Counted from the stretch's first letter, positions 7,350 to 17,018 are shown. The stretch is 64,000 bases of DNA from Burkholderiales bacterium (GCA_016703325.1 JADJCH010000016.1:1-64000), one strand, 5' to 3'. The notes: generated by a model from the sequence alone, not told the origin. Numbers and translations are program-made.

Positions 7350-9093
7350 GGCGCTGCTCCTGCGGGGCAGAGCCGGCCTGGTTGCCAGCTTGGCCCACGC
7401 CGGCCACATGCCGGCCCAGCAGCCAGCCGAACACCAGGTTGGGCCCCAGCGTGATGCCGGCGGCGGGGTAGTTGCCGCCCATCAGGCTGGCGCGGTCGTT
7501 GCCCACCGCGTAGAGGCCGGGGATGGCGGTGCCCGCAGCGGTCAGCACTTCGCCCACCGGGCTGGTGCGCAGGCCGTCGAAGGTGCCCAGGTCGCCCATC
7601 AGCAGCTTGACCGCGTAGTAGGGCCCCTGGGCCAGCGGTGCCACGCAGGGGTTGGGCTGGTTCGTCGGGTCGGCCAGGTAGCGGTTGAAGGCGGTGCGCC
7701 CGCGGCCGAAGGCCGGGTCCTCGCCCTTCGCGGCGTGAACGTTGTACTCGCGCACCGTGCGCTCCAGGCCCGCGGCGTCGATGCCGCAGGCCGCGGCGAG
7801 CTCGGCCAGCGTGGCGCCCTGCTTCAGGTAGCCGTTGCGCAGGAAGCGGCCATGCGGCACCGGCGCGGGCTTGACGTAGCCCAGGCCGTACTTGGCCAGC
7901 GCGGTGGCGTCGCAGACCAGCCAGGCGGCGGTCTCCGGCTGGCCGCGGCAGGCCTCCACCATCGCCGCGCCGACGTCGTGGTAGGACTCCGACTCGTTGC
8001 AGAAGCGCCGGCCGTTGCGCAGCACGCCGATCACGCCGGGTTTGTAGCGGTCCAGCAGGTGGGGGAAGACGCCCACGCTGCCGTCGCTGTTCTCCACCCG
8101 CGACACCGGCATCCAGGCCGAGGCGCTGGGGAAACGCAGGTCGAACTGCCCGCCCACACTCTCGGCCAGCGCGATGCCGTCGCCGGTGTTGCCGGTCGGC
8201 ACCGGCGAGAGGTGCTCGCCGCCGCTGCGCAGGTGCGGGTAGGCCTGGGCGATGCGCCGGGCGTCGTGCGGGAAGCCGCCGCAGGCCAGCACCACGCCGC
8301 GGCGGGTGCGCACCTCCACCTCCTGGCCGTTGCGGCGGATCACTGCGCCCACGACTGGGCCCGACGGACTGCCGGCCTGCTGCACCAGCTTCAACGCCGG
8401 CGCCTCGGTCCAGATCGGCACACCGGCGGCCAGCGCCGACCTGGCCAGCCGGGCGGCCAGTGCGTTGCCGCTGGTGACCTGGATGCCCTTGCCGTAGCGG
8501 ACCAGCTCCTGGACGTGCGTGGCCAGCCGCCTGGCGACGTAGACGAAGGAGGTCAGCGACTTCGTGGCGTTGAAGAAGTGCTTCAGGTCCGCGTTGGACG
8601 AGTTGAACATCATCCCGATGAAGGTGATGGTCTGCAGCGGCGGACGCAGCCGCGCCATGTCGGCGCCCAGGCCGCGGATGTCGTAGGGCGCGGCCAGGAT
8701 CGAGCGGCCGATGTCCACGCCGCCCGGTACGGTGGGGTGGTAGTCGGGGTAGAGCGTGGGGACGAACCTGACCTCGGTCTCGCGCTCGAACCACTCCACC
8801 GCGGCCGGCGCGGCGTCCAGGAAGGCGTCCACCGCCGCCGCGTCGAAGCCCTCGCCGGTCTCGTTGCGCAGGTACTGCCGGGCGGCCTCCCGGGTGTCGC
8901 CCGGGTTGTGGGCGCGGCCGTGGCGGTTGCCGGGAATCCAGAGCACCCCACCCGAGAAGGCGGTGGTGCCGCCGAAGACCGGCTCCTTCTCGGCCACGAT
9001 CACCTCCAGCCCGGCCTTGCGGGCCGTGACCGCGGTGGACAGGCCACCGCAGCCGGAGCCGATGACCAGCAGGTCGGTTTCGATGCGTTCCAT
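7339..9093 (-). CDS. FAD-dependent dehydrogenase, 3-ketosteroid-delta1-dehydrogenase / fumarate-reductase flavoprotein family
   Basis: A 584-residue flavoprotein. The N-terminal dinucleotide fold is VIGSGCGGLS (about 10-19) with the FAD ribose Glu in VIVAEKE. The substrate-entry signature GGTTAFSGGVLWIPGN (about 42-57) and C-terminal GLYAVGNDRASLMGGNYPAAG close the FAD site. The length and the TTAFSGGxxWIP motif are those of KstD-like and flavocytochrome-type FAD_binding_2 enzymes, which desaturate ring carbons next to a carbonyl. AGGAG precedes the ATG by eight bases. It is flanked in the operon by two SDRs and NIPSNAP, suggesting ring oxidation of a cyclic ketone or acid. The exact substrate is unknown. 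Confidence 0.88.
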   Translation of the reverse strand: MERIETDLLVIGSGCGGLSTAVTARKAGLEVIVAEKEPVFGGTTAFSGGVLWIPGNRHGRAHNPGDTREAARQYLRNETGEGFDAAAVDAFLDAAPAAVEWFERETEVRFVPTLYPDYHPTVPGGVDIGRSILAAPYDIRGLGADMARLRPPLQTITFIGMMFNSSNADLKHFFNATKSLTSFVYVARRLATHVQELVRYGKGIQVTSGNALAARLARSALAAGVPIWTEAPALKLVQQAGSPSGPVVGAVIRRNGQEVEVRTRRGVVLACGGFPHDARRIAQAYPHLRSGGEHLSPVPTGNTGDGIALAESVGGQFDLRFPSASAWMPVSRVENSDGSVGVFPHLLDRYKPGVIGVLRNGRRFCNESESYHDVGAAMVEACRGQPETAAWLVCDATALAKYGLGYVKPAPVPHGRFLRNGYLKQGATLAELAAACGIDAAGLERTVREYNVHAAKGEDPAFGRGRTAFNRYLADPTNQPNPCVAPLAQGPYYAVKLLMGDLGTFDGLRTSPVGEVLTAAGTAIPGLYAVGNDRASLMGGNYPAAGITLGPNLVFGWLLGRHVAGVGQAGNQAGSAPQEQRHAA

Positions 9094-9108
9094 CTTTCTG
9101 ACTCCTGA

Positions 9109-10014
9109 TCAATCCTGGGTGGCGGCAGCGCCTGCGGACGCCGAGGCGGTCTGGTTGAAGCCGGGGCGCGGCAGCATGTCCATCCACATGCAGTCCAGCC
9201 CGCCATCGACCACCAGCTCGCTACCGTTGACGTAGGCGGCGCGGTCGCTGAGCAGGAACAGCGCCGGCTCGGCGATGTCGATCGGCTCGCCGATGCGGCG
9301 GCTGGCGGTGACGGCGGCGCGCGCGGCCTCGAAGCCGGGCTGCTCGTAGAACCTGGCCGACAGCGCGGTGCGGATCATTCCGGGGCAGATGGCGTTGCTG
9401 CGCACACCCCGCGGGCCCCACTCGGCCGCGAGCTGGCGGTTGAGCAGGAGCACACCCGCCTTGCTCGGGCTGTAGGCGCCGCTGCGGGTCTGCGGGTGCA
9501 GGGCGGAGATGGAGGCGATGTGCACGATCGCCCCGCTGCCCGCGGCCAGCATGTCCGCCCCGAAGGCCCGGGCGCAGAGCAGCGCACCGGTGAGGTTGAT
9601 GGCCAGCACCTGGTTCCACTCGGCCAGGCTGACGTCCTGCAGCGCACCCGGGCGCAGCAGGCCGGCGTTGTTGACCAGGCCCCAGACCGGGCCGAGCTGG
9701 CGGCGCACCGCCTCGGCCGCGGCCAGCACTGCGGCCTCGTCGGCGATGTCGCAGGCCTGCGCCAGCACCTGGGCGCCGGTGGCGGCGAGGCCTTCGGCCA
9801 CCGCGGCCACCGCCTCGGCCTGGCGGTCCAGCAGGGCAACACGGGTACCGGCGGCAGCCAGCTCGGTGGCGATCGCCAGGCCGATGCCGCTGGCCGCGCC
9901 GGTGACCACCACGGTGCGGCCAGCCAGGCCCAGCCAGCTGCGGCGCTGCGCGGCCGAAACCGCGGGGTCAGACAATTCCGGCCTGGCGGCTGAGACCTGT
10001 GGAGAGGGTGACAT
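9109..10014 (-). CDS. Short-chain dehydrogenase/reductase, first gene of the operon
   Basis: A 301-residue classical SDR with cofactor loop TGAASGIG, D-R after the second strand, NNAGLLRPG, Ser in HIASISALH, the Y-S-P-S-K catalytic pair and VNGSELVVDGG near the end. The N-terminus has about 35 extra residues before the first strand (MSPSPQVSAARPEL), and the tail after the GG motif is longer than usual. The start at 10014 was chosen as the ATG closest to the fold; an upstream in-frame extension would run into the promoter region. It is divergent from the AraC-type regulator, with 112 bp between, so it is the likely promoter-proximal gene of the catabolic and transport operon. Confidence 0.9.
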   Translation of the reverse strand: MSPSPQVSAARPELSDPAVSAAQRRSWLGLAGRTVVVTGAASGIGLAIATELAAAGTRVALLDRQAEAVAAVAEGLAATGAQVLAQACDIADEAAVLAAAEAVRRQLGPVWGLVNNAGLLRPGALQDVSLAEWNQVLAINLTGALLCARAFGADMLAAGSGAIVHIASISALHPQTRSGAYSPSKAGVLLLNRQLAAEWGPRGVRSNAICPGMIRTALSARFYEQPGFEAARAAVTASRRIGEPIDIAEPALFLLSDRAAYVNGSELVVDGGLDCMWMDMLPRPGFNQTASASAGAAATQD

Positions 10015-10126
10015 CGGGTTTGTCCGGGGTTGGGTGAGGCAGCAGCCTCTTGATAGAACGGCATTCTGGAAATCGGAACACACTTCCACAATCCACAAAC
10101 GCGGCCATCACCCGGACATTTCCTGC
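10015..10126. promoter_or_regulatory. Divergent intergenic region between SDR operon and AraC regulator
   Basis: These 112 bp separate the first operon gene (minus) from the regulator (plus), and must hold both promoters and probably the regulator's binding sites. The sequence is locally less GC-rich (GATAGAACGGCATTCTGGAA around 10055-10074, then CACACTTCCACAATCCACAAAC). I could not fix -35/-10 boxes or paired operator repeats with confidence. Confidence 0.5.
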
Positions 10127-11104
10127 ATGACCCAACCCGGACAAACCCACCCCACCCACCCCTCCAGCGCCCGCACCAGCTCGATTCCGGCCTATGTGCT
10201 CTATGGCGACCAGCAGCCGCCAGGCTGGATGGACATGGTTCAGGTGGAGCGCATCCCGGAGCGCTCGTCGCTGTACCAGTACGACATCGCCCCGCACATC
10301 CACGACGGCCTGATCCAGGTGCTGCATGTCACCGAGGGTGGCGGCGAGGTCTTCATCGACGGTGTGCACTGGGAGATCGAGCCGCCGACGCTGATCGTCA
10401 TCCCCTCGCGGCATGTCCACGGCTTCCACTTCCGCCCCAGCATCGACGGCCCGGTGGTCACCGCGGCCCAGCAGCCACTGGAGTCGCTCTGTGCGGTGGG
10501 GGCCCCCAGCCTGCTGCCCTTCCTGCGCCGGCCGCTGGTGCTGCATGTGCCGCCGCGCCAGCGCCATGGCCAGGCGCTGACGCCGCTGTTCGAGGCCATC
10601 GCCCGCGAGACCCACCTGCACACCCCCGGCGAGGTGGCCGCCGGTTCCGCCCTGCTGATGGCGCTGTTCGTGCAGATCGCCCGGCTCGCCCACCTGCTGA
10701 TGGCCGACCCGGCCGACCCCGCGGCCCGCGGCGACCGGCCGCGCAAGGCCGCCCAGCTGGAGCGCTTCCGCGCCTTGCTGGACGAGCATTTCCGCGAGCG
10801 CTGGCCGGTGGAGCGTTATGCCGAGGAGCTGGGCATCTCCGCCGGCCAGCTCAGCCGGCTCTGCCGCGACCAGCTCGGCCAGTCCGCGCTGGACGTGGTC
10901 AACGCCCGGGTGCTGCACGAGGCCGAACGCGAACTCGTCTACTCCATCCTCGGCGTCAAGCAGATCGCCGGGCTGCTGGGTTTTGCCGACGAGGCCTACT
11001 TCGGCCGCTTCTTCAAGAAGCACACGGGACGCACCCCGACGGAGTTCCGTGCCGCGGCGATCGAGCGGCTGTCGCCCGACGACATCGGCCTGGTGACCGG
11101 GTGA
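10127..11104 (+). CDS. AraC-family transcriptional regulator (PobR/HpaA-like)
   Basis: A 325-residue regulator. The N-terminal half is a cupin-like sensor (HIHDGLIQVLHVTEGGGEV about 59-77, then VIPSRHVHGFHF), as in AraC-type PobR and HpaA activators for aromatic acids. The C-terminal 100 residues are the double HTH: ERYAEELGISAGQLSRLCRD, the linker VVNARVLHEAERELVYS, and IAGLLGFADEAYFGRFFKKHTGRTPTEFR. Start ATG 10127. It is divergent to the SDR/FAD/Liv operon and followed by a second FAD dehydrogenase, so it is the probable local activator responding to the imported compound. Confidence 0.92.
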   Translation: MTQPGQTHPTHPSSARTSSIPAYVLYGDQQPPGWMDMVQVERIPERSSLYQYDIAPHIHDGLIQVLHVTEGGGEVFIDGVHWEIEPPTLIVIPSRHVHGFHFRPSIDGPVVTAAQQPLESLCAVGAPSLLPFLRRPLVLHVPPRQRHGQALTPLFEAIARETHLHTPGEVAAGSALLMALFVQIARLAHLLMADPADPAARGDRPRKAAQLERFRALLDEHFRERWPVERYAEELGISAGQLSRLCRDQLGQSALDVVNARVLHEAERELVYSILGVKQIAGLLGFADEAYFGRFFKKHTGRTPTEFRAAAIERLSPDDIGLVTG

Positions 11105-11229
11105 GCCGCTGACGGCGGTGAGCGGGTGAGCGGTTGACTGGCCAGGCGCATTTCGGGACGATCTACCATTTTGGAACAGTATTCCATATGATGTCGATCT
11201 CGGCTCGTTCGAGCCTGAAGAGATCGACC

Positions 11230-12999
11230 ATGTCCGCTGCCCCTCCCCCCTTCCCCACCCGCCTGGACTCCCTGCCGGACGGTGCATCCTTCGACGTCGT
11301 CGTGCTGGGTGCCGGCGGTGCGGGGATGTCCGCCGCGGTGTTTGCCGCCATCGCAGGTGCCAAAGTCCTGCTGGTCGAGTCCACCGAATACGTCGGCGGC
11401 ACCACGGCCTACTCGGCCGGCACCACCTGGGTGCCGGGCACACACCTGGCGCCGCAGGTCAATGCGCAGGACAACCTGGCCGAGGCGCGCCGCTTCCTGG
11501 ACGCCGCGGTGGGCGAGCGCTCCGACCCCGCGCTGCGCGAGGCGCTGCTGCTGCACGGCCCGGAGGCGGTGGCCACCATCGAGCAGCACTCGCACCTGAA
11601 GTACCGCATCCGCCCCTTCCACCCCGACTACCTGTCGGAGCTGGAGGGCTCGACGCTCTGCGGCCGGGCGCTGGAACCGCTGCCCTTCGACGGCCGGCTG
11701 CTGGGCGAACACTTTGCGCTGGTGCGAGCGCCGATCCCCGAGTTCCTGGTGCTGGGCGGGATGATGGTGGACCGCGACGACATCCCGCACATGCTGGGCT
11801 GGAACAAGTCGGTGAAGTCGGCCTGGTACGTGACACGGCTGATGGCCCGCCAGCTGCTGGACCGGCTGCGCCACCCGCGCGGCACCCGCCTGTTGATGGG
11901 CAATGCGCTGGTCGGCCGGCTGCTGCTGTCACTGAAGGAGCGCGGTGTGACGCTGCTGATGCGCACACACGCCACGGCGCTGCACCGCGAGCCGGCCGGC
12001 GGGGCGATCACCGGGCTGACGCTGACTCAGGACGGCCAGACGAAGCGCATCGCGGTGAAGGGCGGCGTGATCCTGGGCACCGGCGGATTCAATCGCCACC
12101 CAAAGCGCCGTGCCGAGCAGCTGGGCCCTGAGCTTTCCCCCACCTGGTGCCCGGGCGCACCGGGCCACACCGGGACGGCGCACGACCTGGCCGAGGCGGT
12201 GGAGGCGGTCTATGGCGAGGGCGGGATGAGCCCGGCCTTCTGGGCCCCGGTGTCGCTGCGCCCGCGACCGGACGGCAGCACCGCGGCCTTTCCGCACTTC
12301 GTCTTCGACCGCGCCAAACCCGGCACGATCACGGTGGACGGCAGCGGCCGGCGCTACCTGAACGAGTCCACCTCGTACCACCTCTACGGCCTGGCGATGC
12401 AGGCCCACCAGTTCAACGCGGGCCAGCCGGGCATCCCGTCCTACCTGATCACCGATGCCGAGGGTCTGCGCAAGTACGGCCTGGGCATGGTGCGGCCCAA
12501 GGGCATGGGGCTGGCCTCCGCGCTGGCGGACGGTTACCTGACTTCAGCGGGATCGATCGCCGAGCTGGCCGGCAAGCTCGGCCTGCCGGCGCAGAACCTG
12601 GAGGCCACCGTCCAGCGCTTCAACCAGCACTGGCCGAACGGCATCGACCCGGACTTCGGCCGCGGGACCACCGCCTACCAACGGGCCAACGGCGATGCCA
12701 CCTGGTCGGGCCCCAACCCCAGCCTGGGGCCGGTGGCCAAACCGCCGTTCTATGCCGTCAAGCTCTACCCCGGCGACATCGGCGCCGCCCGCGGCCTGAA
12801 GACCGATGCCAGCGCCCGCAGCCTGGATCGGGCGGGCCGGGTCATCCCGGGCCTTTACGCCGTCGGCAACGACATGCAATCCGCGATGGGCGGCGCCTAC
12901 CCCGCGCCGGGCATCACCATCGGCCCGGGGTTGGTGTTTGCTCACATCTCCGCCAAGGACGCAGTGGCGCGCTCCCGGCGTCCTGGAGGTCGCGTTTGA
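11230..12999 (+). CDS. FAD-dependent dehydrogenase, KstD/fumarate-reductase flavoprotein family (second copy)
   Basis: A 589-residue flavoprotein, paralogous to the enzyme at 7339-9093. It has VVLGAGGAGMSAAV (about 22-35), VESTEYVGGTTAYSAGTTWVPG, FDRAKPGTITVDGSGRRYLNES and the C-terminal GLYAVGNDMQSAMGGAYPAPG. The ATG at 11230 follows a GAAGAG stretch. An in-frame ATG pair about 14 codons upstream (11188) is possible but has no better site. The gene begins 125 bp after the regulator on the same strand. Two related desaturases in one cluster suggest successive or position-specific dehydrogenations of one ring system. Confidence 0.88.
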   Translation: MSAAPPPFPTRLDSLPDGASFDVVVLGAGGAGMSAAVFAAIAGAKVLLVESTEYVGGTTAYSAGTTWVPGTHLAPQVNAQDNLAEARRFLDAAVGERSDPALREALLLHGPEAVATIEQHSHLKYRIRPFHPDYLSELEGSTLCGRALEPLPFDGRLLGEHFALVRAPIPEFLVLGGMMVDRDDIPHMLGWNKSVKSAWYVTRLMARQLLDRLRHPRGTRLLMGNALVGRLLLSLKERGVTLLMRTHATALHREPAGGAITGLTLTQDGQTKRIAVKGGVILGTGGFNRHPKRRAEQLGPELSPTWCPGAPGHTGTAHDLAEAVEAVYGEGGMSPAFWAPVSLRPRPDGSTAAFPHFVFDRAKPGTITVDGSGRRYLNESTSYHLYGLAMQAHQFNAGQPGIPSYLITDAEGLRKYGLGMVRPKGMGLASALADGYLTSAGSIAELAGKLGLPAQNLEATVQRFNQHWPNGIDPDFGRGTTAYQRANGDATWSGPNPSLGPVAKPPFYAVKLYPGDIGAARGLKTDASARSLDRAGRVIPGLYAVGNDMQSAMGGAYPAPGITIGPGLVFAHISAKDAVARSRRPGGRV

Positions 13000-13087
13000 G
13001 CGCCAGTACCGAGCGACCACCGCGGGCCGCCCGGGAACTCATGGGAAACTTTCACATCCACACCCTCGGTAACGGTTCAGATACCTC

Positions 13088-13160
13088 CTGCGGGAGTTGA
13101 CCCCGCAGAATCCCCTGAACTGTGAAGAAACCCACGGACCTGCCCGGGCGGCCTCGCCCG
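13088..13160 (+). other. Two leader hairpins upstream of the DUF5666 gene
   Basis: Within the 207-bp gap before the DUF5666 lipoprotein gene are two perfect stem pairs: CTGCGGG/CCCGCAG (13088-13108) and CCGGGCG/CGCCCGG (about 13143-13160). Neither has a U-run, so they are not simple terminators. They could mark the end of the previous transcript or an mRNA leader. There are no known riboswitch features. Confidence 0.3.
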
Positions 13161-13206
13161 GACGAACAGGTCACGTGAACCGTCCCCTCCGGACCCGAGG
13201 TTGCCG

Positions 13207-15009
13207 ATGAATCCCACCCGAAACCCGCTGCCGCGCCATGCCGCGCAGCCCGTCCCGAACCGCACCGCGGCCATGGGCCCCACTCGCCGGGGCCGCTGGG
13301 CTCGGCTCGGTCGTTTCAGCCAGGCCGGCAGCCTGCTGGCGCTGGTCATAGCGCTGGGCGCCTGTGGCGGAGGCGGGAGCGGCAGCGACGACAGCGCGCT
13401 GTCCGGCGCGGGTGCGGACGCCACCTCCTCCGGCACCATCACCGCCTTCGGCAGCGTGTATGTCAACGGCCACAAGTTCAACACCGACAGCGCCCGCGTG
13501 GTGGACGATGACACCGGCGCGGTCAGCACCGGCAGCGACGTGCTGGAGGTGGGCATGGTGGTGGATGTGCGCGCCGCCAGCCACAGCCACCCGGACCGGC
13601 CGGTGGCCGCCGAGCTGCGGGTGCACCCGCTGGCCCGCGGGGTGGTGGACGCCTCCGACGGCAGCTCCGGCACCCTGAAGGTGATGGGCCAGACGGTGCA
13701 GCTCACCGCCGCCACCGTGTTCAGCGACCGGCGCAGCTGCGTCGAGGCCACCACCGACCCCTGCACCGCCGTCAGCAGCCAGGCGGAACTCACCGCCACC
13801 ACCGGCAGCGGCACCGGCGCCGTGGCCGGCGACTATGTGGTGGTGCACGGCTACCTGTACGCCCCGACCGCGGACAGCAGCTCGGCGCAGATCGTCGCGA
13901 CCCTGGTCTCCCTGCGCGACAGCAGCAGCGAAACCGGCGCCACCTACAAGGCCGAAGGGGTGGTCAGCGAGGTGAACACCACCGCCCGGACGCTCACCGT
14001 CGGTGGGCTGACGGTCGACTACACCCAGGCGGCCTGCTACAAAGCCCGCCGCAACGCCGACTGCGCCAGCGCCTTCAGCGTGGGCCAGGTGGTGTCCGCC
14101 TACTCCGCCAGCATGCCGGCCCTGCCGGTCAGCCAGCTGACGGCCGACGTGCTGCGCGTGCGCAGCAAGACGGTGGTGGAGACCGAAGGCGCCACGGTGG
14201 AGCTGGAAGGCAAGGTCGCCAGCGTGAACGGCAGCCAGTTCGTGCTGCGCGGCATGGTCATCGACGCCGCCAGCCTGAGCAGTGGCAGCCTGCCGGTGGC
14301 CGGCGATGTGGTGCGGGTGCTGGGCGTGGTGGCCAGCGGCGGCACGCAGATCACCGCCGGCAGCGTGACGCTGCTGCGCCCGGCCGCCGCCCGTGCGGTC
14401 GGCCTGGAAGGAGACCACAGCAGCCTCGCTGCCGGCAGCACGGCGCAGACCTATGTGGTCACCCTGCTGGGCCAGCGCATCACCGTCGATGCCGAGACCC
14501 GCCTGGCCGATCGCAGCAGTGCCCGCGCCTCCCGCGCCCACCGCAGCAGCAACCCCTTCAACATCGGCACCTTCGAGAGCTACCTGGCGGCGGCCACCAC
14601 GAAGCAGCTGCGCATCGCCGCCCTGGACGACGGCAGCGGCAACCTGCGCGCCCTGTCGCTGACCCTGGTGGCCGACACAGCGGTGTCCGGCGTGGCCGGC
14701 ACAGCCTCCGGCAGCGACAACACCGGCAACCCGGTGCAGTTCACGGTGCATGGTGTGGCGGTGCAGGCGGACACCAGCGCCATCGTGGCGCGGCGTACCC
14801 ACCAGCACGGCAACGACAGCGAAGGAGACTCCACACCCGAAGTCACCGCCGGCAGTGTCAGCGACGGCCAGTGGGTGGTGGTGCGTGGCAGCCTGATCGA
14901 AGGCACCCTGGTGGTCAGCCCGCCGGCCAGCGGCAGCGCACCCGGTGCAGACAGCATCGTCGTCAACTTCGGCACCCCGGGCAACCGGGCAGAGCGCGAC
15001 TGCTTCTGA
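13207..15009 (+). CDS. DUF5666-type lipoprotein, putative cell-surface repeat protein
   Basis: A 600-residue protein with a lipoprotein signal (hydrophobic LLALVIALGAC; modified Cys near residue 56 followed by Gly/Ser-rich GGGGSGSDD). It then has several small beta-rich modules of the DUF5666 kind: GTITAFGSVYVNGHKF, LEVGMVVDVRA, VVSEVNTTARTLTVGGLTV and LEGKVASVNGSQFVLRGM. Such repeats form OB-like beta units on exported proteins, and their function is unknown. The ATG 13207 has GAGG six bases upstream; a TTG two codons earlier is less likely. A strong terminator follows, so it is its own transcript despite lying next to the secretion genes. Confidence 0.8.
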   Translation: MNPTRNPLPRHAAQPVPNRTAAMGPTRRGRWARLGRFSQAGSLLALVIALGACGGGGSGSDDSALSGAGADATSSGTITAFGSVYVNGHKFNTDSARVVDDDTGAVSTGSDVLEVGMVVDVRAASHSHPDRPVAAELRVHPLARGVVDASDGSSGTLKVMGQTVQLTAATVFSDRRSCVEATTDPCTAVSSQAELTATTGSGTGAVAGDYVVVHGYLYAPTADSSSAQIVATLVSLRDSSSETGATYKAEGVVSEVNTTARTLTVGGLTVDYTQAACYKARRNADCASAFSVGQVVSAYSASMPALPVSQLTADVLRVRSKTVVETEGATVELEGKVASVNGSQFVLRGMVIDAASLSSGSLPVAGDVVRVLGVVASGGTQITAGSVTLLRPAAARAVGLEGDHSSLAAGSTAQTYVVTLLGQRITVDAETRLADRSSARASRAHRSSNPFNIGTFESYLAAATTKQLRIAALDDGSGNLRALSLTLVADTAVSGVAGTASGSDNTGNPVQFTVHGVAVQADTSAIVARRTHQHGNDSEGDSTPEVTAGSVSDGQWVVVRGSLIEGTLVVSPPASGSAPGADSIVVNFGTPGNRAERDCF

Positions 15010-15044
15010 CCCGCAGCACCCACTCCCCGCAACCCTGCAGCAAC

Positions 15045-15067
15045 GCCCGGCCTGGCCGGGCTTTTTT
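15045..15067 (+). terminator. Rho-independent terminator after the DUF5666 gene
   Basis: GCCCGG-CCTGG-CCGGGC stem-loop followed by TTTTTT, 36 bp beyond the stop codon. It separates the lipoprotein from the type I secretion genes. Confidence 0.9.
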
Positions 15068-15249
15068 GCGTCTGTCGACACTGCACCGGCGACACCTCCC
15101 GCATGCCGTCTGCGAAATACCGCCGCGAAGGGGCGTATATCTGCACTTCACCTGCGAGCCGCTTGAAGTCGCAGCCGGCGCACCGAGGACACTTGCCGAC
15201 TTGGCTCACCTCCTGCGTCTGCGGTACGCCCAACGAGCCCCAGATCCTC

Positions 15250-16950
15250 ATGAAATCCCTGCTTCGCACCGTCGCCGGCTTCTCCGCCGTGATCAACCTG
15301 CTCTGGCTCGCACCGGCCCTGTTCAGCCTCCAGGTGTTTGACCGGGTGCTCACCAGCCAGAGCACCGAAACCCTGCTGGTACTGATGCTCGGCCTGGCCG
15401 TGGCGCTGGTCCTGGTGGGCGCGCTGGACTATCTGCGCGGCCGGCTGCAGGGCGTGCTGGGCAACATCGTCAACGACGCCATGGCGCCGGAGATCGCCCG
15501 CCTCACCCTGGCGGTGGCCTCCAGGCGCCAGGGCAACTCCAACGGCGAAGCGCTGCGCGATGTGGGGCGCCTGCGCAACCTGTTCTCGTCCCAGGGCATC
15601 GTGGCGCTGATGGATGCGCCCTGGGCACTGATCTTCCTGATCGTCATCGCCGTGGCCAACCTCTGGCTCGGGCTGGCGGCCCTGATCAGCGGGCTGCTGA
15701 TGCTGGGCCTGGCCTATGCCAACGACCGCATGACCCGCCAGGCCATCGAGAAGGTGCAGCGCGAGGCCGGCGGCGCTCAACGTTACCTGGAACAGGCCAT
15801 GACCAACGCCGAAGTGGCCCAGGCCATGGGCATGGCCGATGCACTGATCGGCCGCTGGAACGCCCAGAGCGCCAAGGTGGCCGAGGTGCAGGAGCCGGTG
15901 GCCCAGAAATCGGTGGCGATGGCCTCGGTCACCCGCATTGCCCGCCAGCTGGTGCAGGTGGCCATGACCGCCCTGGGCGCCTACCTGGTCATCATCGGCC
16001 AGGCCACCCCCGGCATCCTGATCGCCTCGTCGATGCTGTTGGGCCGCGCGCTGCAGCCGATCGAGCAGATCGTCGGCAGCTGGCGTGTGCTGGCCGAAGG
16101 CCGCCTGGCCTGGAGTCGGCTCAACCCCCTGATGGCTCAGGCTGCACTGCGCCAGCCGCAGATGCCGCTGCCGGCGCCGGCCGGCCAGCTGGCGGCCCAC
16201 AACGTCGTCTTCCGCCCCCAGGGCAGCGACCGCACCCTGCTGATGGGCGTGTCGCTGCGGCTGGAGCCGGGAGAGTCGCTGGCGGTGCTGGGCCCCAGCG
16301 GGGCGGGCAAGAGCACGCTGATCCGCCTGCTGATCGGCATCTGGACGCCCACCTCCGGCAACGTGCGGCTCGACGGTGCCGACCTGGCCAAGTGGAGCCG
16401 CGAGCAGATCGGCCCCCACCTGGGCTACATGCCGCAGGACGTGGAGCTGTTCACCGGCACGATCGCCGAGAACATCGCCCGCCTCGGCCCGGTGGACTCC
16501 GGCCGTGTCGTTGACGCCGCCAAGCTGGCCAACGTGCACGAGCTCATCCTCGGTCTGCCGGAAGGCTACGACACCGTGGTGGACCCGAACGCCGCGCTGC
16601 TGTCGCCCGGCCAGCGCCAGCGCATCGCCCTGGCCCGGGCGCTTTATGGCAACCCCAAGGTGGTGATCCTCGACGAGCCCAACGCCAACCTGGACGGCGC
16701 CGGGGAGATGGCCCTGGCCGACACCCTGCGCAAGCTGCAGGGCAGCACCACCGTGGTGGTGGTGACGCACCGCCAGAACCTCACCCAGCATGTCAACAAG
16801 ATGCTGGTGATCGACGGCGGGCGCGCCGTGCACTACGGCTCCACTCAGGAGGTGCTGGCCGCCCTGCGGGGCACCCCCACCACCGCTGGCGGCGCAGCCG
16901 GTGCCCAGGTGGTGCCGATCGCCGCGCGCAGCGCACAGCCCGGCGCCTGA
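15250..16950 (+). CDS. Type I secretion system permease/ATPase (PrtD family)
   Basis: A 566-residue fused ABC exporter half: a membrane domain with about six helices (about 8-310), then an ATPase with Walker A GPSGAGKST (about 351-359), Q-loop PQDVELF, signature LSPGQRQR and Walker B VVILDEPNANLD. The length and absence of a C39 peptidase domain fit the PrtD/AprD class that exports C-terminal-signal (RTX-type) proteins. The start is taken at MKSLLRTVAGFSAV; the frame is open for 49 codons upstream without homology. The adaptor gene follows by 68 bp. No TolC gene or obvious RTX substrate lies in the window. Confidence 0.92.
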   Translation: MKSLLRTVAGFSAVINLLWLAPALFSLQVFDRVLTSQSTETLLVLMLGLAVALVLVGALDYLRGRLQGVLGNIVNDAMAPEIARLTLAVASRRQGNSNGEALRDVGRLRNLFSSQGIVALMDAPWALIFLIVIAVANLWLGLAALISGLLMLGLAYANDRMTRQAIEKVQREAGGAQRYLEQAMTNAEVAQAMGMADALIGRWNAQSAKVAEVQEPVAQKSVAMASVTRIARQLVQVAMTALGAYLVIIGQATPGILIASSMLLGRALQPIEQIVGSWRVLAEGRLAWSRLNPLMAQAALRQPQMPLPAPAGQLAAHNVVFRPQGSDRTLLMGVSLRLEPGESLAVLGPSGAGKSTLIRLLIGIWTPTSGNVRLDGADLAKWSREQIGPHLGYMPQDVELFTGTIAENIARLGPVDSGRVVDAAKLANVHELILGLPEGYDTVVDPNAALLSPGQRQRIALARALYGNPKVVILDEPNANLDGAGEMALADTLRKLQGSTTVVVVTHRQNLTQHVNKMLVIDGGRAVHYGSTQEVLAALRGTPTTAGGAAGAQVVPIAARSAQPGA

Positions 16951-17018
16951 CCCCGGTCGCCGCCCCCCCTGCAGCCCGCGCAGCACCGCACCGACCGCCA
17001 CCTTTGCTCCCCGACACC

